From Collinsella tanakaei (lineage in GTDB: Bacteria > Actinomycetota > Coriobacteriia > Coriobacteriales > Coriobacteriaceae), in assembly GCF_016902615.1 (NCBI RefSeq), contig NZ_JACJMB010000007.1, positions 1-64,000 on the forward strand: 64,000 nt of DNA. The letters run 5' to 3'. Positions 9,091 to 18,723 of the stretch are shown here, one piece after another; position 1 is the stretch's first letter; each line of letters begins with the position of its first letter. A program made the translations under genes and the position numbers. The notes under the pieces are model-generated. The model was not told the DNA's origin and did not search any database. It worked only from the letters and a program-made list of their open reading frames with translations.

Positions 9091-9112
9091 GGAACAACTG
9101 GTACTCCTTACA

Positions 9113-9140
9113 TACAACTCGCAGCGCGTCTACGTATAAT
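9113..9140 (+). promoter_or_regulatory. Candidate promoter of kup
   Basis: Perfect -10 TATAAT at 9135-9140, preceded 16 bp upstream by TACAAC (9113-9118). It starts about 45 bp before the kup start and just after palindrome copy 2. Confidence 0.55.
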
Positions 9141-9184
9141 GTGTTCCCAAGTAACGTCGTATACCACAAGGAGTTATGTTCATC

Positions 9185-11224
9185 ATGGGTTCTTCCCTAG
9201 GACGGCGTGCCGGTTCTGATACCGGGCACGCGCATGAAATCCCGATTAGCATCGGGGCGATGCTGGTCACTCTGGGCGTCGTGTACGGAGACATCGGCAC
9301 CTCGCCCATGTACGTCACCAAGGCGCTGCTCGCCGGCAACGGCGGCATCATGTCTGTCACCGAGGAGTTCATCCTCGGCGCCCTGTCACTCGTCATCTGG
9401 ACGGTGACGCTGCTCACCACGGTGAAGTACGTCCTCATCTCGCTGCGCGCCGACAACCACGGCGAAGGCGGCATCTTCGCCCTCTACAGCATCGTTCGCC
9501 GCGGAGCCAAATGGCTCATCATCCCCGCCATGCTCGGCGGATCCGCACTGCTCGCCGACGGCGTCCTCACCCCCGCGGTGACCATCACCACCGCTATCGA
9601 GGGTCTGCGCACCATCCCCGAGGTGCACGCCATCATGGGCGACAACCAGATGAACGTCGTCATCATCACCCTCGTCATCGTCTGCATCCTGTTTATGGTG
9701 CAGCGCGCCGGCACCTCCAAGATCGGCCGCGCGTTCGGCCCGGTCATGACGTTCTGGTTCCTGTTTTTGGGCATCTCCGGCCTCATGCAGGTACTGGGCA
9801 ACCCCATCGTCCTGCAGGCGTTCAACCCCATCCGCGGCATCATGTTCCTGTTCTCGCCCAACAACCACGCGGGCGTCATGATCCTGGGCAGCTGCTTTCT
9901 CGCCACGACCGGCGCCGAGGCGCTCTATTCGGACATGGGCCACGTCGGCCGCGGCAACATCTACGCCACCTGGCCGTTCGTGAAGATCTGCCTCATCCTG
10001 TCCTATCTCGGTCAGGGCGCCTGGCTGCTCGCGAACGCCGGCAACGTCGAGCTTCTGCCCATCACCGACCTGAACCCGTTCTTCCAGATGCTGCCCGACG
10101 CGATTCGCCCGTTCGGCGTCATCCTCTCCACCTGCGCGGCCATCATCGCCTCGCAGGCCCTCATCACCGGCGCGTTCTCGCTCGTCTCCGAGGCGAGCGG
10201 CCTGGACCTCATGCCGCACATGCAGGTCTTCTACCCGGCCGAGACCAAAGGCCAGCTTTACATCCCCATGGTCAATAACGTCATGTGGGTCGGCTGCATC
10301 GTCGTCGTGCTGCTCTTCCAATCCTCCGCGCACATGGAGGCGGCCTACGGCCTGGCCATCACGATCACGATGATCTGCACCACGCTGCTGCTGTTCTTCT
10401 ACCTGCATAAGATCCGCCACGTGAAGGTGCTTCCGTTCATCTTCGTGGTGTTCTTCGTCGCGCTCGAGGGCTTTTTCTTCTTCTCCTCGCTCACGAAGTT
10501 CTTCCACGGCGGCTACTTCACCATCCTGCTGGCGGCCCTCATCATGGCCATCATGATCAGCTGGTACAACGGCAGCCGCGTGGAGCGTCGCCAGGCGAAC
10601 CTGCTGCCCATCCACGACTATCTCGACCAGCTGAACCGTCTGCGCCACGACGAGACCTACGACAAGCTGTGCGACAACCTCGTCTACCTGACGAACAACC
10701 CGCGTCCCGACTACCTGGACCGCGACATCCTGTACTCGATCTTCGACAAGCATCCCAAGCGGGCGCAGGCCTACTGGTTCTTGAACGTTCAGGTGACCGA
10801 CGAGCCGCACACCTTCGAGTACTCCGTCGAGAACTTCGGCACCGACTACGTGTTCCGCGTGACGTTCTACCTGGGCTATAAGGTCAACCAGCGCGTGAAC
10901 GCCTACCTGCGCCAGGTCGTGGGCGACCTGTCCGCTTCCGGCGAGCTGCCGGCGCAGAAGAGCGACTACTCCGTCTACAAGACGCCCGGCCCCATCGGCT
11001 CGTTCCGCTTCTGCATGGTCTACAAGACGCTTGCACCCGAGTCCGACGTCGACCCGAGCGAGCGCTCCGCCATCGCCCTCAAGTACGCGATCCGCCGCCA
11101 TGCGGGCTCGCCGGTGCAGTGGTACGGCCTGGAGAACTCCAACGTCATCTACGAGTACGTACCGCTGTTCACCAAGTTCAAGACCGTCGACCGCCTGAAG
11201 CGCATCTACCCGGAAACCGAGTAG
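9185..11224 (+). CDS. kup: Kup-family potassium uptake protein
   Basis: A 679-aa secondary transporter of the KUP/HAK/KT family, importing K+ with H+ across the cytoplasmic membrane. The diagnostic N-terminal GVVYGDIGTSPMYV lies in the first helix. About 12 membrane segments follow to residue 450, including GGEGGIFALY-like DNHGEGGIFALY and SGLMQ. The C-terminal 220-residue cytosolic domain (EYSVENFGTDYVFRVTFYLG) is typical of the family, and the length is near normal. AAGGAG lies 11 nt before the ATG at 9185; the ATG at 9176 would be only 2 nt away. It has its own promoter and a strong terminator. No c-di-AMP riboswitch fits in the short leader. Confidence 0.95.
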   Translation: MGSSLGRRAGSDTGHAHEIPISIGAMLVTLGVVYGDIGTSPMYVTKALLAGNGGIMSVTEEFILGALSLVIWTVTLLTTVKYVLISLRADNHGEGGIFALYSIVRRGAKWLIIPAMLGGSALLADGVLTPAVTITTAIEGLRTIPEVHAIMGDNQMNVVIITLVIVCILFMVQRAGTSKIGRAFGPVMTFWFLFLGISGLMQVLGNPIVLQAFNPIRGIMFLFSPNNHAGVMILGSCFLATTGAEALYSDMGHVGRGNIYATWPFVKICLILSYLGQGAWLLANAGNVELLPITDLNPFFQMLPDAIRPFGVILSTCAAIIASQALITGAFSLVSEASGLDLMPHMQVFYPAETKGQLYIPMVNNVMWVGCIVVVLLFQSSAHMEAAYGLAITITMICTTLLLFFYLHKIRHVKVLPFIFVVFFVALEGFFFFSSLTKFFHGGYFTILLAALIMAIMISWYNGSRVERRQANLLPIHDYLDQLNRLRHDETYDKLCDNLVYLTNNPRPDYLDRDILYSIFDKHPKRAQAYWFLNVQVTDEPHTFEYSVENFGTDYVFRVTFYLGYKVNQRVNAYLRQVVGDLSASGELPAQKSDYSVYKTPGPIGSFRFCMVYKTLAPESDVDPSERSAIALKYAIRRHAGSPVQWYGLENSNVIYEYVPLFTKFKTVDRLKRIYPETE

Positions 11225-11255
11225 CAGCGCAAACGGCACCCATGCGCATGACATG

Positions 11256-11298
11256 AAGCGCGCCCGTCGCCATCGTTGGCGGCGGGCGCGCTTTTGTT
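11256..11298 (+). terminator. Rho-independent terminator of kup
   Basis: A 17-bp stem (AAGCGCGCCCGTCGCCA with its complement) closed by TCGT, then CTTTTGTTCTTG. Confidence 0.9.
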
Positions 11299-11299
11299 C

Positions 11300-11383
11300 T
11301 TGTCCTCATCGGGGACGGGGTTGTTTGGTGCCACCTAGCCCGGGCTAGGTGGCACCAAACAACACCGTCCCCGATGAGGACAA
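11300..11383. repeat. Copy 3 of long palindromic repeat (84 bp)
   Basis: Arms of 42 bp meet directly at CCC/GGG, with one mismatch. The core is GGGGACGGGG then TTGTTTGGTGCCA, the outer arm TTGTCCTCATC and the central arm CCTAGCCC. It sits between the convergent kup and nitroreductase genes. Confidence 0.95.
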
Positions 11384-11401
11384 ACGGAGCTGGGCGCAGG
11401 T

Positions 11402-12211
11402 TTAGGCGCGCAGCTCCTTCCCCATCCAATTCTTGAGCCACAGCTCCATGGAGCGGCCCATCTCGACCATGAAGTCGGAGGTGTGCTTGCGGGTGTAGAT
11501 ATCGATGACGCGTTCGCCCGGCGCGCTCGCATGGGGGCGGAACATCCGGTCCATCTCGGCCACCTGGGCGTCAAGCGTGGCCGCATCGGAGCGCCGATAG
11601 CGCTCGGACATGACGAGGTTCACCGTGGGGTGCGGTGTGGCGGGGCGGTCTTTGGCGGGCGCGCCCAGGATGAGCATCGAGAGCGGAAGCGTGTGCTCGG
11701 GCAGATCGAGCAGCGCGCGCACCTCCTCGGCACACTCCACGATGTCGCCGATGTAGCAGCTCCCGAGGCCCACCGCCTCGGCGGCGACCACGGCGTTCTG
11801 AGCGGCGATGACGGCATCCTGTGCGGCGATGGCGAACTCGCCGAGACCCGGCTCGCGACGCGGCTGCTTGCCCGTGCGCGCCACGAACTCGGGCGTGAAG
11901 CAGCCCACGTGCTCGAACAGGTCAATCCACTTGCAGTAGTCGACGACGAAGACGAGCGCCCAGGGGGCCTTCGCGATCATGGGCTGGTTGTCGCAGAGCA
12001 CGGCCAGGCGGTCGAACGTGGCCTGCTCGCGGATGTCGATGATCGAGTACATCATCATGGCGCCCGCCGACGGCGCGCGCGACGCCGCGTGCAGCACGGC
12101 CTCGCGCTGCGCATCCGTCACGGGCGTATCCGGCGCGAACGCGCGCGTCGAGCTGCGCTGCTCGATCACCGCGAGCACCTCGTTGGCGTACGGCGTGCAG
12201 GTATCGTTCAT
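11402..12211 (-). CDS. Nitroreductase-family flavoprotein
   Basis: A 269-aa FMN-dependent NAD(P)H oxidoreductase. FMN-phosphate contacts are visible in EQRSSTRAFAPDTPVTD near the N-terminus, in AASRAPSAGAMMMYSII (about 43-59), and in GLGSCYIGDIVE (about 145). The C-terminal 55 residues include an extension ending KNWMGKELRA. Family members reduce nitroaromatics, quinones or flavins; the native substrate cannot be read. It is preceded by AGGAGAGG a few nt before the ATG. It is convergent with kup across palindrome copy 3 and lies downstream of guanine deaminase on the same strand, with a 109-bp gap between them. Confidence 0.9.
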   Translation of the reverse strand: MNDTCTPYANEVLAVIEQRSSTRAFAPDTPVTDAQREAVLHAASRAPSAGAMMMYSIIDIREQATFDRLAVLCDNQPMIAKAPWALVFVVDYCKWIDLFEHVGCFTPEFVARTGKQPRREPGLGEFAIAAQDAVIAAQNAVVAAEAVGLGSCYIGDIVECAEEVRALLDLPEHTLPLSMLILGAPAKDRPATPHPTVNLVMSERYRRSDAATLDAQVAEMDRMFRPHASAPGERVIDIYTRKHTSDFMVEMGRSMELWLKNWMGKELRA

Positions 12212-12320
12212 GGGACCTCTCCTCTCGCCTTCGTATCGGCACGATGGGTATCAGTATAGGTCTGCTGCAATAGCAGGCGCGGCGGATGGAAACGGGCCGC
12301 AAGTGGACAGGCGCGCGCCG

Positions 12321-13592
12321 CTAGATGACCACGCGACCCGCGACGAACTTGCGCGCGATGGCGCCCCCTTCTTCGGCAAGGTAGATATAGCGCTCCACGC
12401 GCTCCCAAATCCCCAGCTCGTGCGGGGTGCGGATACCCGCATCATCGAGCACGAGCGCATCGAGCTCGTAGCCAGGTGCAAACGAGCCCACCTGCCCGAA
12501 GAACGATCCGCCGCCGACGGTGGCGAGCCAGAAGGCCTCCTGCGCGGTCAGCGGCGCCAGGCTCTGGTCGACCAGGCGCCACCGCAGCTTGGAGGCGGCG
12601 ACGGCATCCGCCATGCAGCGAAACATCGACAGCGAGGCCCCACCGGCGATATCGGTGCCCAGACCCATGTTCACGCCGCGCTCGAGATACCGGCGCGCCG
12701 GCGCGATGCCGCTTGCCAGATAGGCGTTGCTCTGCGGGCAGTGCGCGACATAGGTGCCGCTTGCGCGCAGAAGCTCGATCTCCTCATCGCCTGAATGCAC
12801 GCAGTGGGCCATGATCGTCTGGGGGCCGAGCAGGCCGAAATGCCCATAGGCGTCCGCATAGCAGCTGGACCAGGGGCACAGCTCGCGCACCCAGTCGATC
12901 TCCGAGAGGTTCTCGGACAGATGGCTCTGCACGGGCAGGTCGAACTCCTCGCGTATGGCGGCAAGATCGGCCATCAGGGGATCGCTGACGCTCGGGGTGA
13001 ACCGGGGCGTGATGATGGGCCGTGTCCGCGCGTAGCGCCCCGCTGTGCGCTCTGCCCACACGCGCGTCGCACGGGCGGACTCCTCACGGGTTTCCCGCAG
13101 GTCGTCCGGCGAGTTGCGATCCATGTTGACCTTGCCCACATAGGTGATAAGGCCCGTCTGCTCGAGCTTGTCCATCAGAAGCTCGGTCGCCGGGACGTGC
13201 AGGGTCGCGAACACCACGGCGCGCGTGGTGGCGGAGCGTTTCAGATCCTCGACGAAGATGCCGTAGGCGCGCTCGGCATACGCCAGGTCCGCATAGTGCG
13301 CTTCCTCGGGAAACGCATGGGAATCCAGCCAGTCGATGAGCTCGAGGTCCATGCCGATACCGCGAAACGCGTACTGCGGGGCATGCAGGTGGATGTCGCT
13401 CATACCGGGTACGATGAGCTGCCCGGTACAGTCGAGACGCGGCAGCGATGCATAGGCATCGGGCAACGTCTCGAACACGCCGGCGCTCACGCCGTCGATG
13501 CAGACGAGGTACCCGTCGCGCGTGCATGAAACCTGCGTGGGCGATGTGCTGTAGCAGATGTCGCCCGCAAGGACGAATGAGTTCGCAACCAT
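12321..13592 (-). CDS. guaD: Guanine deaminase (amidohydrolase family)
   Basis: 423 aa. A cytosolic zinc amidohydrolase that converts guanine to xanthine and ammonia. Visible metal and active-site motifs: PGMSDIHLHAPQYAF (HxH plus the GuaD-type APQ), PVQSHLSENLSEIDWV (His and substrate contacts), IMAHCVHSGDEE and LGTDIAGGASLSMF (catalytic Asp). The layout and length match bacterial GuaD. I chose the ATG at 13592, which follows an AAGGGG-type site by about 7 nt. The frame stays open to 13739 but crosses the divergent promoter region. Its divergent neighbour is an LTA-synthase-like sulfatase with no obvious purine link. Confidence 0.88.
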   Translation of the reverse strand: MVANSFVLAGDICYSTSPTQVSCTRDGYLVCIDGVSAGVFETLPDAYASLPRLDCTGQLIVPGMSDIHLHAPQYAFRGIGMDLELIDWLDSHAFPEEAHYADLAYAERAYGIFVEDLKRSATTRAVVFATLHVPATELLMDKLEQTGLITYVGKVNMDRNSPDDLRETREESARATRVWAERTAGRYARTRPIITPRFTPSVSDPLMADLAAIREEFDLPVQSHLSENLSEIDWVRELCPWSSCYADAYGHFGLLGPQTIMAHCVHSGDEEIELLRASGTYVAHCPQSNAYLASGIAPARRYLERGVNMGLGTDIAGGASLSMFRCMADAVAASKLRWRLVDQSLAPLTAQEAFWLATVGGGSFFGQVGSFAPGYELDALVLDDAGIRTPHELGIWERVERYIYLAEEGGAIARKFVAGRVVI

Positions 13593-13742
13593 GGTCGACC
13601 CCTTGAGGTAAGAGAGTTGATGCCGCAGCGCAGCGGCGCCGCGCCCGCCTGAGCATACACCATGGGGCGCGCGGGGCGCGCGCCCGCCGGCGCAACGCAC
13701 AGCTTTCGGCAGCCTAAAGGCGAGCGCGCAATCGTGCACTCC

Positions 13743-13768
13743 TTGTCGAATCGATACAATCTCGACAA
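13743..13768. promoter_or_regulatory. Inverted repeat in divergent guaD / sulfatase promoter region
   Basis: TTGTCGA and TCGACAA separated by 12 bp (perfect 7-bp arms), midway between two divergent genes. It could be an operator. The remaining part of 13593-13866 shows no further feature beyond the AAAGGAG-type site before 13867. Confidence 0.4.
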
Positions 13769-13866
13769 TCGTTCGGTACCATTGGCTCTTACCGGATCAT
13801 GACGATGCCATAACCGCGGCATTATCACCTGAACTGCATCTTTGCGCCTAAAGGAGTATTTCCACC

Positions 13867-16086
13867 ATGGTCGTGACGATCATCACGTGTGTTGGCCTTA
13901 TCTGCACGCTCGCCTCCGCACTCGGTGCCGTAAGGCATGCGCGCGCCGCGCAGCGTACGCTTGCGCCGGGCGCAATCGGTTGGGGCGTTGCGTTCCTCCT
14001 GATGCAGGCGTTTATCGCCGTCTGGTCGGGCATCGGACTCGTGCAGGATGACGTGCTGTCCGCCCTGGTCGCGAACATCGCGCTCACGGGCTGTGCCGCG
14101 GCAAGCTTCAACCGCCATGCCATCGCCACGTGCGCCAGCGCTGCCGCCGGCGATGATGCCGACGGATCCATCATCCGCCGCCATCCTCTTGCAACCACCA
14201 TCGTCTTGCTGCTGATTGCGACCGTCTGCTCGGTCCTCGCACTCGAGCTCCCCTCGAACCACGACCTCACATGGATCTACCCGCCGTGCCTGCTGCTCGA
14301 GATCTTCCTGGTGGGCGGCCTGCTCGCAGGTCTCTTCTTCCTGTTCGGCCGCCGCGGCGTCGCGAGCGGCATCCTCGCATTCGCCCTGTTCTTCATCGGC
14401 ATCGCCGAGTACTTCGTCATCCTGTTCAAGTCGATGCCCATCTCACCGGGTGACCTGTCGGCACTCTCCACCGCCGCCGCCGTCGCCGGGTCGGGCTACA
14501 CCTACACGCTGTCTGCCTTCTGCCTCTACGGCCTGGCGTTCTGCGCGATTGCCCTTCTGAGCTGCGAGGCGGCCGGCTGCCTGCGCCCGGCGCGCGCGCT
14601 TCGCAGCCGCCGCAGCCTCATCATCAACCTCGTCGTGGGCATCGCGCTCATCGGCGCGGTGGGTGCGCACGCGGCCCTCATCGACTACTACAACACGCTC
14701 GGCATCACCATCTACACGTGGCGCCCGCTCGAGAGCTACTACCGCCAGGGTTTCCTGCCCGCGTTCATCTCCGGCGCGCAGACCATCAACCCGCCCAAGC
14801 CCGCCGGCTACAAGGTCTCCGAGGCCGAGGAGCTCGTCGACAAGTACGCCGCCGCCTACGATGAGGATGAGGCCACCAACCAGGACCGCGCTGCGGCCGA
14901 GACCCAGTTCAACGAGGAGAAGCCGACGGTCATCGCCATCATGAACGAGACGTTCTCCGATCTGTCCATCTACCAGATGCTGCACGCCGACTACACGGGT
15001 CCCAGCTACTTCAAGAGCCTGTCGAACTGCCTGGCGCGCGGCACACTCTACGTGTCCGCCTATGGCGGCGGCACCGCGAACACCGAGTTCGAGTTCTTGA
15101 CCGGCAACTCCATGGCGAACCTCGGCTCGGGCGTGTACCCCTACACCATCTACAACCTGTCCGACGTGGGCAACCTCGCCCAGCAGTTCAAGGACCTGGG
15201 GTACGACACGCTCGCCATGCACCCCAACCACGCCACGAACTGGAACCGCGAGAACGTCTATGAGGACTTCGGCTTCGACGAGTTTCTCTCCATCGACGAC
15301 TTCGAGGATTCCGAGACGCTGCGCGGCATGGTGACCGACAGCGCCACATACGACACGATCCTCGAGCAGCTCGAGTCGAACAGCAACCCGCAGTTCATCT
15401 TCGACGTGACGATGCAGAACCACTCGGGCTACGAGACGAACCTCATCCCCTCCGACAAGCGGGTCGAGCTGTCAATCGACGGCATGAGCAACGCCGAGGT
15501 CAACGAGTACATCTCGCTCATCCAGGAGTCCGACCGCGCGCTCGCCGAGTTCATCGGCAAGCTCCGTCAGCTCGACCGCAAGGTCGTGGTCGTGTTCTTC
15601 GGCGACCACCAGCCCTACTTCCCCTCGACGTTCAACGACCTGTGGTTCACCGACGAGGACCCGGCAGTGCACCAGGAGCGCCTGTGGCAGACCGACTACA
15701 TCATCTGGGCGAACTACGACGTGGCCGGCAACGACCAGACAAGCGAGGTCGACGACCTCTCCGTCAACTACCTGGGTGCCAAACTCATGGAGGTCATCGG
15801 TGCGCCGCTGTCCACCTACCAGAAGGCGCTCATGAGCCTGCGCGAGGCGCTGCCCGCCATCAACACGACGGGCTTCGAGGATGCTGACGGCACGTGGTAC
15901 CTGACGGGCGACGACACCGGCGATACGCTGGCGGCCCAGGCGGCCAACGCTGCACGCAAGGATTACGCAATCATTCAGTACTACGAGATGTTCTACGACG
16001 GCAAGAGCATCTACACGAAGCGCAAGCAGTCGGCTGCCAACGAGACGGATCCGAACCTCGACCCGGGCACGACGCAGATCAAGTAA
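13867..16086 (+). CDS. LTA-synthase-like membrane sulfatase / phosphoglycerol transferase
   Basis: 739 aa. An integral membrane enzyme of the lipoteichoic-acid synthase superfamily, which moves phosphoglycerol-like groups from lipids to surface glycans outside the membrane. The first 290 residues hold about seven membrane helices. The extracellular sulfatase-fold domain starts near 355 with IAIMNETFSDLS (metal Glu). The probable nucleophile Thr lies in YGGGTANTEFEFLTGNS (about 403). MQNHSGY and FFGDHQPYF supply metal and substrate ligands. The start follows AAAGGAG by about 11 nt. It is monocistronic, with palindrome copy 4 at its 3' side. Whether it builds LTA or decorates another polymer is unknown. 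Confidence 0.88.
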   Translation: MVVTIITCVGLICTLASALGAVRHARAAQRTLAPGAIGWGVAFLLMQAFIAVWSGIGLVQDDVLSALVANIALTGCAAASFNRHAIATCASAAAGDDADGSIIRRHPLATTIVLLLIATVCSVLALELPSNHDLTWIYPPCLLLEIFLVGGLLAGLFFLFGRRGVASGILAFALFFIGIAEYFVILFKSMPISPGDLSALSTAAAVAGSGYTYTLSAFCLYGLAFCAIALLSCEAAGCLRPARALRSRRSLIINLVVGIALIGAVGAHAALIDYYNTLGITIYTWRPLESYYRQGFLPAFISGAQTINPPKPAGYKVSEAEELVDKYAAAYDEDEATNQDRAAAETQFNEEKPTVIAIMNETFSDLSIYQMLHADYTGPSYFKSLSNCLARGTLYVSAYGGGTANTEFEFLTGNSMANLGSGVYPYTIYNLSDVGNLAQQFKDLGYDTLAMHPNHATNWNRENVYEDFGFDEFLSIDDFEDSETLRGMVTDSATYDTILEQLESNSNPQFIFDVTMQNHSGYETNLIPSDKRVELSIDGMSNAEVNEYISLIQESDRALAEFIGKLRQLDRKVVVVFFGDHQPYFPSTFNDLWFTDEDPAVHQERLWQTDYIIWANYDVAGNDQTSEVDDLSVNYLGAKLMEVIGAPLSTYQKALMSLREALPAINTTGFEDADGTWYLTGDDTGDTLAAQAANAARKDYAIIQYYEMFYDGKSIYTKRKQSAANETDPNLDPGTTQIK

Positions 16087-16125
16087 CGGACGGTAAAGTA
16101 ACGGACATCCGGCTCCTCAGGGGTC

Positions 16126-16222
16126 GGATGTCCTCAAAGGGGACGGGGTAGTTTGGTGCCACTTGGGCGCGCGGTACGCGCCAAAGTGGCACCAAACTAC
16201 CCCGTCCCCTTTGAGGACATCC
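16126..16222. repeat. Copy 4 of long palindromic repeat (97 bp)
   Basis: Arms of 46 bp around a 5-nt loop, with one mismatch. The core is GGGGACGGGG then TAGTTTGGTGCCA, the outer arm GGATGTCCTCAAA and the central arm CTTGGGCGCG. The right end touches the flavodoxin stop codon. It lies between convergent genes. Confidence 0.95.
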
Positions 16223-16755
16223 TACAAACCGAGAGCGTCCTTGGCTGCCGCGGCAATGGCATCGATGTCCGCTGCGTTCGGATGTTCGAGCGCCGCATCG
16301 AAGTTGGCAATCATGGCCTCGATGCGCGCATCGCCAGGCTTGTCGACGAGCATCGCCTCGTAGCGGGCGCGCACGGCAGGACCCATCTTGCCCTGGCACA
16401 TCGCCCCGCCGAGATATGTCGCATCCTGCGGGAGCTTCTCCTCGACACCGGTAAGAATACGCTCGAAGTACGCTGGTTCGCCGCCGAAGCCGGCGGTGCC
16501 GAACAGGAAGACCCGCTTGCCGTGGAGCCGATCGAGAAGCTCGGCCATCTCAGGGGTGCAGCTTCCCTTGTCGGTCCAAAAGCCCGCAAGGACCGTATCC
16601 GCTTGCGCGACGGCCTTGGAGGCCTCCGCGACCGCGCCTGTCGTCAGCTCGGTCAGCGTCGCCTCCGCTCCCGCCTCGGCAAGTGCCTTCTGCAGGCCCT
16701 CGGCCACGAGCTTCGTGTTGCCCCCGCGGCTGTTGTACACGATTGCGTAGGTCAT
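16222..16755 (-). CDS. Flavodoxin-family protein
   Basis: A 177-aa single-domain flavodoxin-fold protein, a low-potential FMN electron carrier. The FMN phosphate loop is near residue 8 (VYNSRGGNTKLVAEGL). Further conserved stretches are AGFWTDKGSCTPEM, VFLFGTAGFGGEPAYF and GGAMCQGKMGPAVRARYE. These are typical of a flavodoxin subfamily common in gut anaerobes that includes BilS-like proteins, but no bilirubin reductase partner is nearby, so I do not assign that role. The ATG at 16755 follows GGGTGAGG; the upstream in-frame ATGs lack a better site. The gene is alone, convergent with the LTA-synthase-like gene. Confidence 0.85.
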   Translation of the reverse strand: MTYAIVYNSRGGNTKLVAEGLQKALAEAGAEATLTELTTGAVAEASKAVAQADTVLAGFWTDKGSCTPEMAELLDRLHGKRVFLFGTAGFGGEPAYFERILTGVEEKLPQDATYLGGAMCQGKMGPAVRARYEAMLVDKPGDARIEAMIANFDAALEHPNAADIDAIAAAAKDALGL

Positions 16756-16854
16756 TTCCCTCACCCTACCCTGTAGATACTTTATAGCCATTACCCTATG
16801 TACCCATTTTGCCGCGTCGGGCGTACTCATCGGGGACGCCCCGACATCGATACG

Positions 16855-18723
16855 CTAGGCCTCGGCGAACTGAGAGTTGTAGAGCTCCGCGTAGGCGCCG
16901 CCGCGGTCGAGCAGCTCGTCGTGCGTGCCCCGCTCGATAATCTTGCCGTCGCGCATCACGAGGATGCAGTCGGCGTTGCGAATCGTCGACAGGCGATGCG
17001 CCACCACGAAGCTCGTGCGGCCTTCCATCAGCTTGTCGAACGCCTCCTGAACCTGTAGCTCGGTACGGGTGTCGATGCTCGAGGTCGCCTCATCGAGCAG
17101 CAGGATCGCAGGGTCGGTCAACATGACACGGGCGATGCACAGAAGCTGCTTCTGCCCGGTGGAGAACGACCCGCCGTCCTCCCCGATCATCGTGTCGTAC
17201 CCCTGCGGCAGCTGAGAGATGAACGCGTCGGCATGCGCGCGCCGGGCGGCGTCAACGACCTCCTCGCGCGTGGCGTCCGGGCGCCCGTAGGCGATGTTGT
17301 CGTGCACCGTCCCCTCGAACAGCCACGTGTCCTGCAGCACCATGCCGAAGCTCCGGCGCAGGCTCGCACGCGTGATGCCGCGCATATCGTGCCCGTCGAG
17401 TAGAATCGTGCCGTCGTCCACATCGTAGAAGCGCAGCAGCAAATTGATGAGGGTCGTCTTACCGCACCCGGTGGGGCCGACGAGCGCGAAGCGAATGCCC
17501 TGATGCGCGTCGATGCAGATGTCCTGCAGCAGCTTGCGGTCTTTCACATAGCTGAAGTCCACATGCTCCAAGCGCACCTCGCCGCGCGGGTCGGTGAGCG
17601 TGAGCGCATCGGGGGCATCGGGCGTCTCCTCCGTGGCGTCGAGCATGGCGAACAGGCGCCGTGCCGAGGCGTACGCAGTCTGAATCTGCGTGATGACGCT
17701 CGTGACCTCGTTGAACGGCTTCGTATACTGGTTGGCGTACGAGAGGAACGTCTGCACCTCGCCCACCGTGAGCGGCGCAGGCACGCCGGTGATGACGCCC
17801 GCGCAGCCGATCACGGCAACGACGGCGTAGATGATGTTGTTGATGAAGCGCGTGCCCGGGTTCGACAGCGAGCTCAAGAACTGCGCATGCTCGCCCGCCG
17901 TGTACAGCTCGCCGTTGATGGCGTCGAATCCGCTTTGCGCCTCACTGCCGTGGGCGAAGGCCTCCACGAGCCGCTGGTTGCCCACGTACTCTTCGATATA
18001 ACCGCCGAGCTGGCCCTGGATGCGCTGCTGGTCGGCGAAGCTGCGGTTGGAGAACTTCGCGATCAGCGAGGCGGCCAACACGGATAGCGGGGTGACAAGC
18101 ACTACGACGATGGCCATGGGGACCGAAATGGAGAGCATGAACAGAAGCGTCCCCACGATGGTGATCACGCCGGTGAAGAGCTGGGTGAAGCCCTGCAGCA
18201 TGCCGTCGCCCACCTGGTCGACATCGTTCACCACGCGCGAGATAAGGTCGCCATGCGGATGCGTGTCGATAAACGACAGCGGCAGACGCTCGAGCTTCTC
18301 ATCCGCCTGGATGCGCATGTCGCGCACGGTCTCGTAGCACAGGCGGTTCACGCAATAGCCCTGGAGCCACTGGAAGGCCGCTGCGCCCACGACGACGAGC
18401 GCCAACTCGCGCACCAGCGGGAACAGGGCGGCGAAGTCGACGCTGCCCGTGCCGATGATGAGGTCGATACCGCGACCGATGAGGATGGGCGTATAGAGCT
18501 GAAGCACGACCGAGATGGCCGCAGAGATAAACGAGACGGTGAGCGACACGGCATGCGGGCGCACGTAGGACAAAAGCCTGCGCGTGACCTCCCAGGTAGA
18601 GAGGCGCGCCCCACCGATGTCCTCACGCGGGGCGCCGCCGCCCTCGTCGCCGTTCAGATTGTTGTTGCCAGAAACGCTCGCCGTCACCGTCGCGACGGAA
18701 CCGGAAGATGCATACGGGTTCAT
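16855..18723 (-). CDS. ABC exporter subunit, TM-ATPase (catalytic half)
   Basis: 622 aa. The second member of an ABC exporter pair on the minus strand; its ATG immediately follows the stop of the gene at 18724-20553. A low-complexity N-terminus of about 40 residues precedes six membrane helices (about 55-350). The ATPase has Walker A GPTGCGKTTLIN, Q-loop VLQDTWLFEG, an unusual signature SFSTGQKQLL, Walker B ILLLDEATSSID with the catalytic Glu, and switch His VVAHRLSTIRN. It is the hydrolysing partner in a heterodimer. The exported compound is unknown; no regulator is adjacent, unlike the first pair at 0.2-4.5 kb. Confidence 0.92.
   Translation of the reverse strand: MNPYASSGSVATVTASVSGNNNLNGDEGGGAPREDIGGARLSTWEVTRRLLSYVRPHAVSLTVSFISAAISVVLQLYTPILIGRGIDLIIGTGSVDFAALFPLVRELALVVVGAAAFQWLQGYCVNRLCYETVRDMRIQADEKLERLPLSFIDTHPHGDLISRVVNDVDQVGDGMLQGFTQLFTGVITIVGTLLFMLSISVPMAIVVVLVTPLSVLAASLIAKFSNRSFADQQRIQGQLGGYIEEYVGNQRLVEAFAHGSEAQSGFDAINGELYTAGEHAQFLSSLSNPGTRFINNIIYAVVAVIGCAGVITGVPAPLTVGEVQTFLSYANQYTKPFNEVTSVITQIQTAYASARRLFAMLDATEETPDAPDALTLTDPRGEVRLEHVDFSYVKDRKLLQDICIDAHQGIRFALVGPTGCGKTTLINLLLRFYDVDDGTILLDGHDMRGITRASLRRSFGMVLQDTWLFEGTVHDNIAYGRPDATREEVVDAARRAHADAFISQLPQGYDTMIGEDGGSFSTGQKQLLCIARVMLTDPAILLLDEATSSIDTRTELQVQEAFDKLMEGRTSFVVAHRLSTIRNADCILVMRDGKIIERGTHDELLDRGGAYAELYNSQFAEA

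Noticed and set aside
9091-9184. c-di-AMP riboswitch upstream of kup
   Set aside because: Less than 100 bp remains between palindrome copy 2 and the start, too short for that motif, and no core is visible.
16222-16755. Flavodoxin as BilS of the bilirubin-reducing system
   Set aside because: The subfamily motifs are similar, but no bilR is nearby and I could not verify it, so only flavodoxin is claimed.
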